DNA from: Holosporales bacterium
Lineage (GTDB): Bacteria; Pseudomonadota; Alphaproteobacteria; BNTO01
DNA: 6,431 bases
Direction: 5' to 3'
NCBI GenBank assembly: GCA_031290075.1
Contig: JAITOG010000091.1
Location: 1 to 6,431, forward strand
Shown here: positions 1 through 5,380 of the stretch, one piece after another
Layout: every line of letters starts with the position of its first letter
Numbering within the stretch: the stretch's first letter is position 1
Notes under the pieces: model-generated
Seen by the model: only the letters and a program-made list of their open reading frames with translations
Database searches by the model: none
Told to the model about the DNA's origin: nothing
Made by a program: the position numbers and the translations under genes

Positions 1-110
1 ATTTATTAAAAATATTTTTAAATATCATAAAAAAATAGTTAGTTTACAGTAAACATAGTTAGCATAAAAACAACTTTATCAAAAAAATAAAAGGCTTGTT
101 TTCGACTTTT

Positions 111-139
111 AAAAAAAAATGATCCTTGTAAACAGGGAT
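111..139 (-). terminator. Possible Rho-independent terminator, minus strand
   Basis: Arms at 122-129 (ATCCTTGT) and 132-139 (ACAGGGAT) pair except for one C-A mismatch when read on the minus strand (a G-U wobble on the plus strand). On the minus strand the stem is followed after two bases by nine T residues (119-111). This is the layout of an intrinsic terminator for transcripts arriving from rdgB, although it lies about 155 bp past the rdgB stop. The stem is short and the loop tight. Confidence 0.35.
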
Positions 140-179
140 TTATAAGAGATATTTTTATGTAGAGATGTAAGGACCCAAA

Positions 180-253
180 CCCCAAAAAATTGCGGATTAA
201 AACTTCTTGGGTTTCAAGGATTGGCAGCAATTAAAATCCGCATTCTTTTGGGG
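180..253. terminator. Long inverted repeat just past rdgB, terminator-like on both strands
   Basis: Bases 180-198 and 235-253 form a 19-nt inverted repeat with 17 Watson-Crick matches; on the minus strand one of the two mismatches becomes a G-U wobble. The inner core is GCGGATT (192-198) against AATCCGC (235-241). The 36-nt loop contains a smaller CTTG/CAAG hairpin. Reading on the minus strand, the core stem is followed by AATTTTTT, and on the plus strand by ATTCTTTT, so it could end transcription in either direction. It begins about 40 bp beyond the rdgB stop. It could instead be a dispersed palindromic element; the window cannot distinguish these. Confidence 0.45.
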
Positions 254-294
254 CCCTGGTATAGCCTATTTTTGAAGATTTTTTAAATTTTATT

Positions 295-954
295 CTAATC
301 CATAGTTCTCGTTAATTGAAAGATTAATTTTTTAATAACTACACTTCGTGCAGAAAATATTTCTTTTTGTTTCATATTCAAATCTGCCAGCGTTTTTTTA
401 GATCCGTTTGGTAAAAAAGCATCGTCCCAGCCATAATGGTCTGGATTACTGCATTTTACAATTTTATAAGCGTATTCTCCGTACACATCCCCGCGAACAA
501 CAATTTCTATGCGAGCATCAACATAAGCCAAAGCTACTGAAAATGTAGCACTTTTATCAGTAATTCCCTCTAAATGCTCAGATACTCGTTCTTTTGCTCT
601 ATCAAAATCCTTATTGGGGCCAGCGATCCTTGCACAGTACATTCCTGGAAACCCGCCAAGAGCATTTATGGCAAGTCCAGAGTCATCGGAAATTGTTGGA
701 ATTCCTGTTAATTTGAAATAATGCCTAGCTTTTATAAGAGCGTTTTCTTCATATGTTTTGCCGTTTTCTTTAACATCAGGAAAATATAAACCTTCTAAAG
801 TTTGAATATTACAATTTTTAATATTCCAAAATGCTTTAAATTCATTAATTTTTTTAGTATTTGTTGTTCCTAATAAAATATTAAATTTTTTCTTACTTTC
901 TTTATTTTTTTTGGATATTATATTTTCTGTTAACTGGGGATTTTTTTGTGGCAT
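295..954 (-). CDS. rdgB: RdgB/HAM1-family non-canonical purine NTP pyrophosphatase
   Basis: Members of this family hydrolyse ITP, dITP and XTP to the monophosphate plus pyrophosphate, keeping deaminated purines out of nucleic acids in the cytoplasm. The 219-residue product shows the family landmarks in order: GTTNTKKINEF (residues 29-39, phosphate-binding T-N-K-E pattern), ENGKTYEENALIKA (63-76), the catalytic ISDDSGL (88-94) followed by ALGGFPGMYCARIAG, and a C-terminal GWDDAFLPNG (175-184). The usual C-terminal S-H-R base-recognition motif reads SAR (201-203), and the usual GYDP/GWDP reads GWDD, so substrate handling may differ. There are about 20 extra lysine- and asparagine-rich residues before the conserved core. 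I chose the ATG at 954; an in-frame TTG at 969 would add five residues, and neither has a clear Shine-Dalgarno sequence. The family assignment is secure; retained activity is inference. Confidence 0.93.
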   Translation of the reverse strand: MPQKNPQLTENIISKKNKESKKKFNILLGTTNTKKINEFKAFWNIKNCNIQTLEGLYFPDVKENGKTYEENALIKARHYFKLTGIPTISDDSGLAINALGGFPGMYCARIAGPNKDFDRAKERVSEHLEGITDKSATFSVALAYVDARIEIVVRGDVYGEYAYKIVKCSNPDHYGWDDAFLPNGSKKTLADLNMKQKEIFSARSVVIKKLIFQLTRTMD

Positions 955-1002
955 AGCTTCAGAGGGCAAAGTAAGCTTATTTTTTTAAAAAATAATAAAC
1001 AT

Positions 1003-1031
1003 TTTTTATTCGGCTTTAACACAGAATTCAA
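1003..1031 (-). promoter_or_regulatory. Candidate rdgB promoter
   Basis: On the minus strand TTGAAT (1031-1026) and TAAAAA (1008-1003) are separated by 17 bases, matching the sigma-70 -35 and -10 consensus at four of six positions each, about 50 bp upstream of the chosen rdgB start. The region is so A/T-rich that chance matches are likely. Confidence 0.22.
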
Positions 1032-1191
1032 AAAAATTATCTATTTACAAGATAATAAAATAATATTACTGTAAAAAAATCAAGAAGAAAAAGGGGAAAC
1101 TGTATTTTTTTATTTTGAAAGTTGAGGTAGACTTTTGCATAGCAGTCATAATACTTATATGAACTTCAGGTTTAATATACTTTAAAAAATA

Positions 1192-1206
1192 AAAGCCCTG
1201 GGCTTT
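1192..1206 (-). terminator. Small perfect hairpin with a minus-strand T-run
   Basis: AAAGCCC (1192-1198) and GGGCTTT (1200-1206) are perfect inverted repeats around one base, effectively a 6-bp stem with a 3-nt loop. On the minus strand the stem runs into TTTTATTTTTT, which is terminator-like; on the plus strand no T-run follows. No minus-strand gene is recognisable upstream of it, so it may stop antisense transcription from the greA side, or be a leader structure of the greA transcript. Confidence 0.3.
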
Positions 1207-1231
1207 CTGCTTGCTAATTCAATCCCTCCTC

Positions 1232-1260
1232 TTGTATAAATCTTTTTAAAGGTATAGAAT
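1232..1260 (+). promoter_or_regulatory. Candidate greA-rlmB promoter
   Basis: TTGTAT (1232-1237) and TAGAAT (1255-1260) are spaced by 17 bases; the -10 matches the consensus at five of six positions, the -35 at three. Transcription would begin near 1267, leaving a leader of about 40 nt before the greA ATG. A second possible -10, TATACT, lies at 1262-1267. The rest of the 955-1306 gap holds only this, the rdgB promoter candidate and the hairpin at 1192-1206. Confidence 0.35.
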
Positions 1261-1306
1261 GTATACTTATGTTGGAAAATATATTAGAAATCTTAAGGAG
1301 TAATTA

Positions 1307-1792
1307 ATGATGGATTTAGAAAATGGCGTACCAATAACCGCAGCAGGTTTTGAGAAATTAAAAGATGAACTAAAAAGACTAAAAGAAGTTGAAAGGCTAG
1401 AGATTGTTGAAGATATAGCAGAAGCAAGAAGCCATGGTGATTTATCAGAGAATGCTGAATATCATGCTGCTAAAGAACGCCAATCTTTTATTGAAGGAAA
1501 AATTTCTGAGCTAGAGGAAAAAATTAATCAAGCTCAAATAATTGATATATCCCAAATATCTGGAAATGAAATAAAATTTGGAGCAACTATCACATTAAGA
1601 AATTTAATAAACAATAACATTGCAAAATACCAAATTGTCGGAAGTTACGAAGCTGATGTTAAACAAGGATTACTTTCAATAACTTCCCCATTAGCTAGAG
1701 CTTTAATTGGAAAAAAGGTTGATAACGAAGTTGATGTTACCATTCCAAGCGGCACGCATTCTTACGTAATCGAGAAAGTAGAGTATATTTAA
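1307..1792 (+). CDS. greA: Transcription elongation factor GreA
   Basis: GreA enters the RNA polymerase secondary channel and stimulates cleavage of backtracked transcripts, rescuing arrested complexes. The 161-residue length is typical. Residues about 10-76 form the N-terminal coiled coil. Its tip carries the hallmark GDLSENAEYHAAKERQ (44-59), with the acidic pair D45 and E48 corresponding to the residues that act on the polymerase catalytic magnesium. Residues about 85-161 are the FKBP-like C-terminal domain, ending with the conserved TSPLARALIGKKVDNEVDVT region (126-145). AAGGAG at 1295-1300 is placed well for either of two adjacent ATG codons (1307 or 1310, spacers 6 and 9). rlmB follows after 21 bp on the same strand, so the two are probably co-transcribed. 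Confidence 0.97.
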   Translation: MMDLENGVPITAAGFEKLKDELKRLKEVERLEIVEDIAEARSHGDLSENAEYHAAKERQSFIEGKISELEEKINQAQIIDISQISGNEIKFGATITLRNLINNNIAKYQIVGSYEADVKQGLLSITSPLARALIGKKVDNEVDVTIPSGTHSYVIEKVEYI

Positions 1793-1813
1793 TAATTGCG
1801 GAGTTGAAAAAAA

Positions 1814-2560
1814 GTGGTTCTGTTATATGGACGACATGCCTGTTTTGAAGCTCTTTTAAATAAATGTAGAGTTATAAATAAAATATTTGTGACTAACAAT
1901 ATATTAAAAGAGTTAAGTAAAATAGAGTCTTTAAATATAGATTTATTTCAAAAAATAATATCTGTAGTAGATAGAGTTTTTTTGGATAATTTGTTTGAAC
2001 AAAGTACGGTTCATCAGGGAATTGTTATTGATGCTCAACCTTTAGGAAATGTTCCATTGGAAAATTTGATAAAAAAGAAGAAAAAATCACAAACTATCGT
2101 TATTTTAGACCAAGTTGTTGATCCGCAAAATGTTGGAAGTATTTTGCGTTTATGTAGGGTTTTTGAGGCGGATGGTATTGTAATGACGTCTTCGCACGCT
2201 CCAAAAGAAACAGGATCTATAGCAAAAGTTGCATCTGGAGCACTAGAAATTATTCCGCGCTGCGTCGTTCCTAACCTAGCTATGGCAATAAGAAAATTAA
2301 AGGAAGCTGGCTTTTGGTGCATTGGGTTAACAGAACACGGAGATAAATCTATGAGAGACATTGATTTAACTGGAAAAATCGCGTTAGTAACCGGAAATGA
2401 AGGAACTGGGATGAGACAACTAACACAGAAGCTGTGCGATTTTAACGCTTTTTTGCCAACGTCCTCGCAATTTTCCACACTTAACGCAACAATGGCCACA
2501 GCCATAACATTGTATGAAGTTTTTATTGCTCAGAATTTTGCCAAAAAAAATGAAAAATAG
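1814..2560 (+). CDS. rlmB: SpoU/TrmH-family RNA 2'-O-methyltransferase, RlmB-like
   Basis: This SPOUT-superfamily enzyme transfers a methyl group from S-adenosylmethionine to a ribose 2'-OH; RlmB acts on a guanosine in the peptidyl-transferase loop of 23S rRNA. Residues 4-76 (YGRHACFEAL to HQGIVIDAQPL) match the RNA-binding N-terminal domain of the RlmB branch. The three SpoU motifs follow: DPQNVGSILR (103-112, with N106 and R112), LVTGNEGTGM (191-200) and LPTSSQFSTLNATMATAI (214-231, with N224) in the trefoil-knot cofactor site. Motif III is atypical, with TSSQF before the T/S-L-N core where a glycine is usual. Length (248) is normal. The start is GTG at 1814: an in-frame TGA at 1805-1807 excludes anything earlier, and GGAG at 1800-1803 precedes it. 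The 21-bp gap after greA supports an operon. The exact substrate (23S rRNA or tRNA) cannot be read from sequence alone. Confidence 0.9.
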   Translation: MVLLYGRHACFEALLNKCRVINKIFVTNNILKELSKIESLNIDLFQKIISVVDRVFLDNLFEQSTVHQGIVIDAQPLGNVPLENLIKKKKKSQTIVILDQVVDPQNVGSILRLCRVFEADGIVMTSSHAPKETGSIAKVASGALEIIPRCVVPNLAMAIRKLKEAGFWCIGLTEHGDKSMRDIDLTGKIALVTGNEGTGMRQLTQKLCDFNAFLPTSSQFSTLNATMATAITLYEVFIAQNFAKKNEK

Positions 2561-2570
2561 GGAAGGTTAA

Positions 2571-3575
2571 TTAAAATCTCCAAAAAATTCCTGCAGAAAG
2601 TTGAATATCTTTTGCAAAATATTTAACATCTGCTGCGCGATCTGGAGAACGGAAAGTGATATCAGGATAATAGATATATGAGCATTGTGCTCTAAGTGAA
2701 ATTTTGCGGGAAACAAAAAATTCAGCTCCTAATCCCGCGCTAACACCTAAACTAAATTTTTCTTTGCTAAATGATAGCATCTTGGTTTTCAGGTCATAAG
2801 CAGGCTGAACAATAACAGATTCCCACTTAGGATTCTCACCATAGGATGTGTTAATATTGTAAAACATTTTTACTTCTTTATTTATTAAATCTTTATCTTC
2901 AAATATTATTTTTAATTTATTACCTTCTAAACCTAATACTGTAAAAATATAAACTCTGTCTTTTAAAATTTTTCCAAAACGAAAATTAATACCTAAAGAT
3001 ATATTTTTATTAAAAGAAACATTGCTTAATAAGTCCAAATCTCCACTAAAATATATTTTTTGAATTAAATTGTTAGCAAAAAAGTTACTTTCTGTACCCC
3101 CTGCCCCTGTTTCAATTTCGTTAGGAATATCGCCCTTAAATAACTTAACTGTTATATTTTTGCTAATATCAAGAGACGATTTTCCCAAGAAAACTTCTGT
3201 AGCAATAAGCAGATCATCTTTTCTAAAAATATAAGCACCAATAGTAAACGTATATTGAAAATAACTATTGTTTTCACAATAAACTTTCGAAGTTAAATTT
3301 TGCAATAATAAATTAAAATAATCTTTCGGTAGCCCTAGATAAAACCACTTTGCTGCCCAATTTGGTGACTCAATTTGCACTTTCTGTTGTCCTATATATA
3401 TTTGCTCTAAAGAATCTTTATATGCATCTTTTATTGTATTATTCCAGTATTCTGCTTTTCCTTGGTTAATAGTATTAAAAGTAAAATTTCTCTGCGTTAA
3501 AAAACCAACATATATTTGAGGCTTAGAAAAAGCCGAATATAAAAAAAATGGGAAAAAAAATATATACTTTTTCAT
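2571..3575 (-). CDS. Predicted outer-membrane beta-barrel protein (downstream member of a pair)
   Basis: I do not recognise a named family. The 334-residue product starts with a clear Sec signal peptide: MKKY, a phenylalanine-rich hydrophobic stretch (residues 5-16), and likely cleavage after AFS (17). The mature part is full of alternating polar/hydrophobic strands with aromatic ends. It includes FSLGVSAGLGAEFFVSRKI (about 273-291) then SLRAQCSYIYY, a pattern typical of opacity/Omp25-type barrels, and it ends in FWRF with the C-terminal phenylalanine recognised by the BAM complex. It begins IYVGFLTQRNFTF after the signal, matching VYIGVSTSGNFVF in the gene just upstream, so the two look like diverged paralogues. 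The ATG at 3575 is 3 bp past the upstream stop, and its GGAG lies within the last codons of that gene, implying coupled translation. It converges on rlmB with only 10 bp between stops and no room for a separate terminator. Confidence 0.85.
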   Translation of the reverse strand: MKKYIFFFPFFLYSAFSKPQIYVGFLTQRNFTFNTINQGKAEYWNNTIKDAYKDSLEQIYIGQQKVQIESPNWAAKWFYLGLPKDYFNLLLQNLTSKVYCENNSYFQYTFTIGAYIFRKDDLLIATEVFLGKSSLDISKNITVKLFKGDIPNEIETGAGGTESNFFANNLIQKIYFSGDLDLLSNVSFNKNISLGINFRFGKILKDRVYIFTVLGLEGNKLKIIFEDKDLINKEVKMFYNINTSYGENPKWESVIVQPAYDLKTKMLSFSKEKFSLGVSAGLGAEFFVSRKISLRAQCSYIYYPDITFRSPDRAADVKYFAKDIQLSAGIFWRF

Positions 3576-3578
3576 ACT

Positions 3579-4538
3579 TTAAAGTCTCCGCCCAATACCT
3601 AAAAATATACAATTCTCTACACTATGATACTTAAAAGCATATTCAAATTTAGGATTATTAAAATCAATTTTTTGTTTTGAAGGAAGTTTAATTTTATTAG
3701 AAAAACCAAACTTAAATTCATATTCAGTTCTTATAAAATAGTTTTTGGGCAAATTATATTCAAAACCTAGCCCCATATTTATTGAAAAAAAGTATTCTCT
3801 ACCTGTTACTGCGTAATCGGTAATTTCAGGAATTTCTCCAAAAATATTTTTGGTATAATCAACTTGATTTCCGATGTCATCATATCTTATTATTTTCACG
3901 TTATTTTTTGAAGTAACACCAAATTTTTCCCAAAAACACTGATTTATCCCAACTCCACCTTTTAAATACATCATAAACTTTTTAAGTGGGAAAAAACCAA
4001 GACGCAAATACCCACCAACTGAAAAATTTCTTGAACACAAAATATCCGTTGCAAAGTAGTAAGCCCCTTTAAAACCATGACGGCTAAAAAATGTTATATC
4101 TGAAAAATCTAATAATGGTTGTTTTTCAGATAATTCTTTTATTTTAACATTTGAATATTCAAAAGATACTTCGCAGCCAATATAAAAATTATCTTTTAAT
4201 TTTTTCCCATTTCCAATCCAAAAAGCTGCGCCTATTCCTTTTTTCCAAGAATCAATAAGTACTTTTTCTGGAACATTATTTAAAGTTAAAAACAAATTAT
4301 TGAAATATTCTTCTTTTTTCTCAGGATCCCTTCCCGCATTTCCATAATAATCTTCCAAAGCAGCTGAAAATTTAGACATATCATCTTCAAGCCACTTTGA
4401 AACGGGGTTAGTCCAATATATTTTTGGGAAAACAAAATTTCCAGATGTGCTAACTCCGATGTATACAGATTCTGCGTTATTACAAGAAAAACAGCCCCAA
4501 AATGCAAAAAAGATATTTTTTTTAAATAATTTGTTCAA
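3579..4538 (-). CDS. Predicted outer-membrane beta-barrel protein (upstream member of a pair)
   Basis: No named family is recognised. From the TTG at 4538 the product is 319 residues. It opens with a Sec signal peptide: MNKLFKK, a hydrophobic IFFAFWGCFSC core, and probable cleavage after NNA (22). The mature protein begins ESVYIGVSTSGNFVF. Near the C-terminus, FSINMGLGFEYNLPKN then YFIRTEYEFKFGF parallels the penultimate barrel strands of the downstream gene, and it closes with NCIFLGIGRRL, a typical last strand apart from a final leucine instead of phenylalanine. The start is uncertain: TTG 4538 has GGGGG (4547-4543) four bases upstream and gives a compact signal peptide, while TTG 4556 would add six residues. 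Two cysteines near the cleavage site (16 and 19) do not form a standard lipobox, so a lipoprotein is less likely. It heads a two-gene operon read away from nusB. Confidence 0.82.
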   Translation of the reverse strand: MNKLFKKNIFFAFWGCFSCNNAESVYIGVSTSGNFVFPKIYWTNPVSKWLEDDMSKFSAALEDYYGNAGRDPEKKEEYFNNLFLTLNNVPEKVLIDSWKKGIGAAFWIGNGKKLKDNFYIGCEVSFEYSNVKIKELSEKQPLLDFSDITFFSRHGFKGAYYFATDILCSRNFSVGGYLRLGFFPLKKFMMYLKGGVGINQCFWEKFGVTSKNNVKIIRYDDIGNQVDYTKNIFGEIPEITDYAVTGREYFFSINMGLGFEYNLPKNYFIRTEYEFKFGFSNKIKLPSKQKIDFNNPKFEYAFKYHSVENCIFLGIGRRL

Positions 4539-4563
4539 AATTCCCCCAAAAAACAAATTTTTT

Positions 4564-4591
4564 AATATCCCCTTTAAAAGGTTGTGATATT
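4564..4591. promoter_or_regulatory. Nested inverted repeats in the nusB/barrel-gene divergent gap
   Basis: AATATC (4564-4569) is mirrored by GATATT (4586-4591), with CCTTT (4571-4575) and AAAGG (4577-4581) nested inside, slightly off-centre. The gap between the divergent starts is under 100 bp, so this spot must lie in or beside both promoters and could be an operator. TGTGATATT (4584-4592) also resembles an extended -10 for nusB. Neither reading has further support. Confidence 0.25.
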
Positions 4592-4627
4592 TTAAAATAA
4601 AAGGGAAGTAGTAAATTTTTAGTTAAG

Positions 4628-5086
4628 ATGGAAAGCAGATATACAATAAAAGGATCTTTACGTAGAGCTGCTAGGCTTGCAGCAGTTCAACTTTTATATC
4701 AAATTGAGCAATCGGAAATAGAAACTACGGATGCTTTTGCAGAATTTGAAAAAAGTATAGATTTAGAAAAAAATAATGAAAAAAAAAATAAAATTAAGGT
4801 GGATTTTGATTTTTTACGTAAAATTTTAAATGGGGCTAAGCAACGTAAAAATGAAATAGATAAGTGTATACAAAAGTATTTAGCAAAAAAATGGTCTATT
4901 GAAAAACTTCCTCTTATTTTAAAAGCTATTCTTCAGCTTTCTTTGTATGAAATATTTTTTGAAAAAATTCCGCGTCCAGTAGTTATAAACGAATATATTG
5001 AAATTACTAGAGAGTTTTTTCAAGAACCAGAAGTTGCGTTTGTTAATGGCTTTCTGGATAATGCAGAAATACTCGAGGTTTTTTAG
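4628..5086 (+). CDS. nusB: Transcription antitermination factor NusB
   Basis: NusB pairs with NusE (ribosomal protein S10) on boxA RNA to make RNA polymerase read through terminators, mainly in rRNA operons. The 152-residue, all-helical product is of usual size. It has the N-terminal RRAARLAAVQLLYQIE (12-27, the arginine-rich boxA-contacting helix), the central KKWSIEKLPLILKAILQLSLYEI (87-109), and the C-terminal signature IPRPVVINEYIEITREF (114-130) followed by EPEVAFVNGFLDN (133-145). A lysine/asparagine-rich insertion at about 46-58 reflects A-rich DNA. The ATG at 4628 is the only plausible start, since an in-frame TAA lies at 4598-4600; the ribosome-binding site is weak because AAGGGAAG (4601-4608) is about 20 bp away. 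In many alphaproteobacteria nusB follows ribH, which is absent here. An 85-nt hairpin begins 12 bp past the stop. Confidence 0.96.
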   Translation: MESRYTIKGSLRRAARLAAVQLLYQIEQSEIETTDAFAEFEKSIDLEKNNEKKNKIKVDFDFLRKILNGAKQRKNEIDKCIQKYLAKKWSIEKLPLILKAILQLSLYEIFFEKIPRPVVINEYIEITREFFQEPEVAFVNGFLDNAEILEVF

Positions 5087-5097
5087 TAAACTGATTT

Positions 5098-5182
5098 ACC
5101 TAAACCACCCAAAGCTTTTTAAGAGCTTTTTAAAATTCCGGGTTTTTAAAGAGCTTTTTGAAAAGCGCCGGGTGGTTTAGGT
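5098..5182. terminator. 85-nt near-perfect hairpin after nusB
   Basis: A perfect 13-bp outer stem (ACCTAAACCACCC at 5098-5110 with its complement at 5170-5182) is followed inward by a 3/3 internal loop. Next come GCTTTTT (5114-5120) against GAAAAGC (5160-5166), then about 15 further pairs (5121-5135 with 5144-5158, including G-U pairs), and an 8-nt loop TTCCGGGT. It lies between the convergent nusB and ankyrin genes and probably ends transcription from both sides, though no T-run follows the outer stem; internal T5 runs follow AGC in the left arm. Its length is unusual for a simple terminator, and a mobile palindromic element is a fair alternative. Confidence 0.6.
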
Positions 5183-5190
5183 TGCTCTAT

Positions 5191-5374
5191 GGCGAACTAT
5201 ACCAATTCGTACTAGAACCTTGGATTTTTACCCCGCTCAATCCTGCGGATTCACTAGACTCTGTTTCTTGTGTTTCACTGTTATGTAGTATAACTCATTC
5301 GCAGTAGAATCCTCGGATTCATCGCCTTCTAATTCAGCCTGCGTTTCACCGCCATTAGAGATATAAACCAAACA
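5191..5374. repeat. Degenerate, G+C-richer tandem repeats with palindromic cores
   Basis: Two diverged copies, offset about 92 bp, begin near 5191 and 5283. ATTCGTACTAGAACC (5205-5219) matches ATTCGCAGTAGAATCC (5297-5312). The GGATT-to-GTTTCAC section at 5247-5278 matches that at 5315-5349, and each is followed by a TATAA-containing stretch. Short palindromes recur: GAATCC-TC-GGATTC (5307-5320), AATCC-TGC-GGATT (5239-5251) and the decayed AACCTTGGATT (5216-5226). The 60 bases around 5300-5360 are about half G+C, far above the flanks. On the minus strand this is coding-like sequence in frame with the ankyrin gene (see 5237-5380). Confidence 0.6.
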
Positions 5375-5380
5375 ACGCTC
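5237..5380 (-). pseudogene. In-frame continuation of the ankyrin gene beyond its stop
   Basis: Directly after the TAA that ends the ankyrin gene, the same minus-strand frame stays open for 47 codons to a TGA at 5239-5237. It encodes ERCLVYISNGGETQAELEG followed by DESEDSTANELYYITVKHKK, an acidic, non-random-looking sequence. A second copy of the unit is visible in another frame just beyond, reading NSETQETESSESAGLSGV and ending at a TAG at 5189-5187, so the second unit has suffered a small deletion. There is no start codon context of its own. I infer a former C-terminal tail with repeats of roughly 25-30 residues cut off by the TAA. Chance openness is less likely given the protein-level repetition but cannot be excluded. 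Confidence 0.5.

Larger units (their letters stand above)
1..294. other. AT-rich intergenic region downstream of rdgB
   Basis: No convincing gene is visible. A 63-codon minus-strand reading frame (39-230) has only a TTG start, no Shine-Dalgarno sequence and runs through a strong hairpin, so it is not counted. The stretch holds two hairpins, listed separately at 111-139 and 180-253. It also has a small palindrome GTTTACAGTAAAC at 42-54, flanked by the 8-bp direct repeats ATAGTTAG at 35-42 and 55-62, which could be a protein-binding site but has no other support. Confidence 0.5.

Noticed and set aside
39..230. 63-codon minus-strand reading frame
   Set aside because: TTG start without a ribosome-binding site, no recognisable motif, and it overlaps a strong inverted repeat.
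1200..1240. tRNA 3'-end look-alike (TTCAATCCCTCCTC)
   Set aside because: The five bases on either side of TTCAATC do not pair as a T-stem, and no D- or anticodon arm could be placed.
2035..2505. 156-codon minus-strand frame inside rlmB
   Set aside because: It lies opposite a well-conserved SpoU methyltransferase; its openness is a by-product of that gene's codon use.
4286..4507. 73-codon minus-strand frame
   Set aside because: It overlaps the upstream barrel gene in a different frame, with no motif or separate start signals.
4490..4545. Lipoprotein signal in the upstream barrel gene
   Set aside because: The cysteines follow FWG and CFS, not a standard lipobox, and the mature part looks like a transmembrane barrel.
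4998..5180. 60-codon plus-strand frame at the end of nusB
   Set aside because: It is out of frame with the conserved NusB C-terminus and continues only through the palindromic hairpin.
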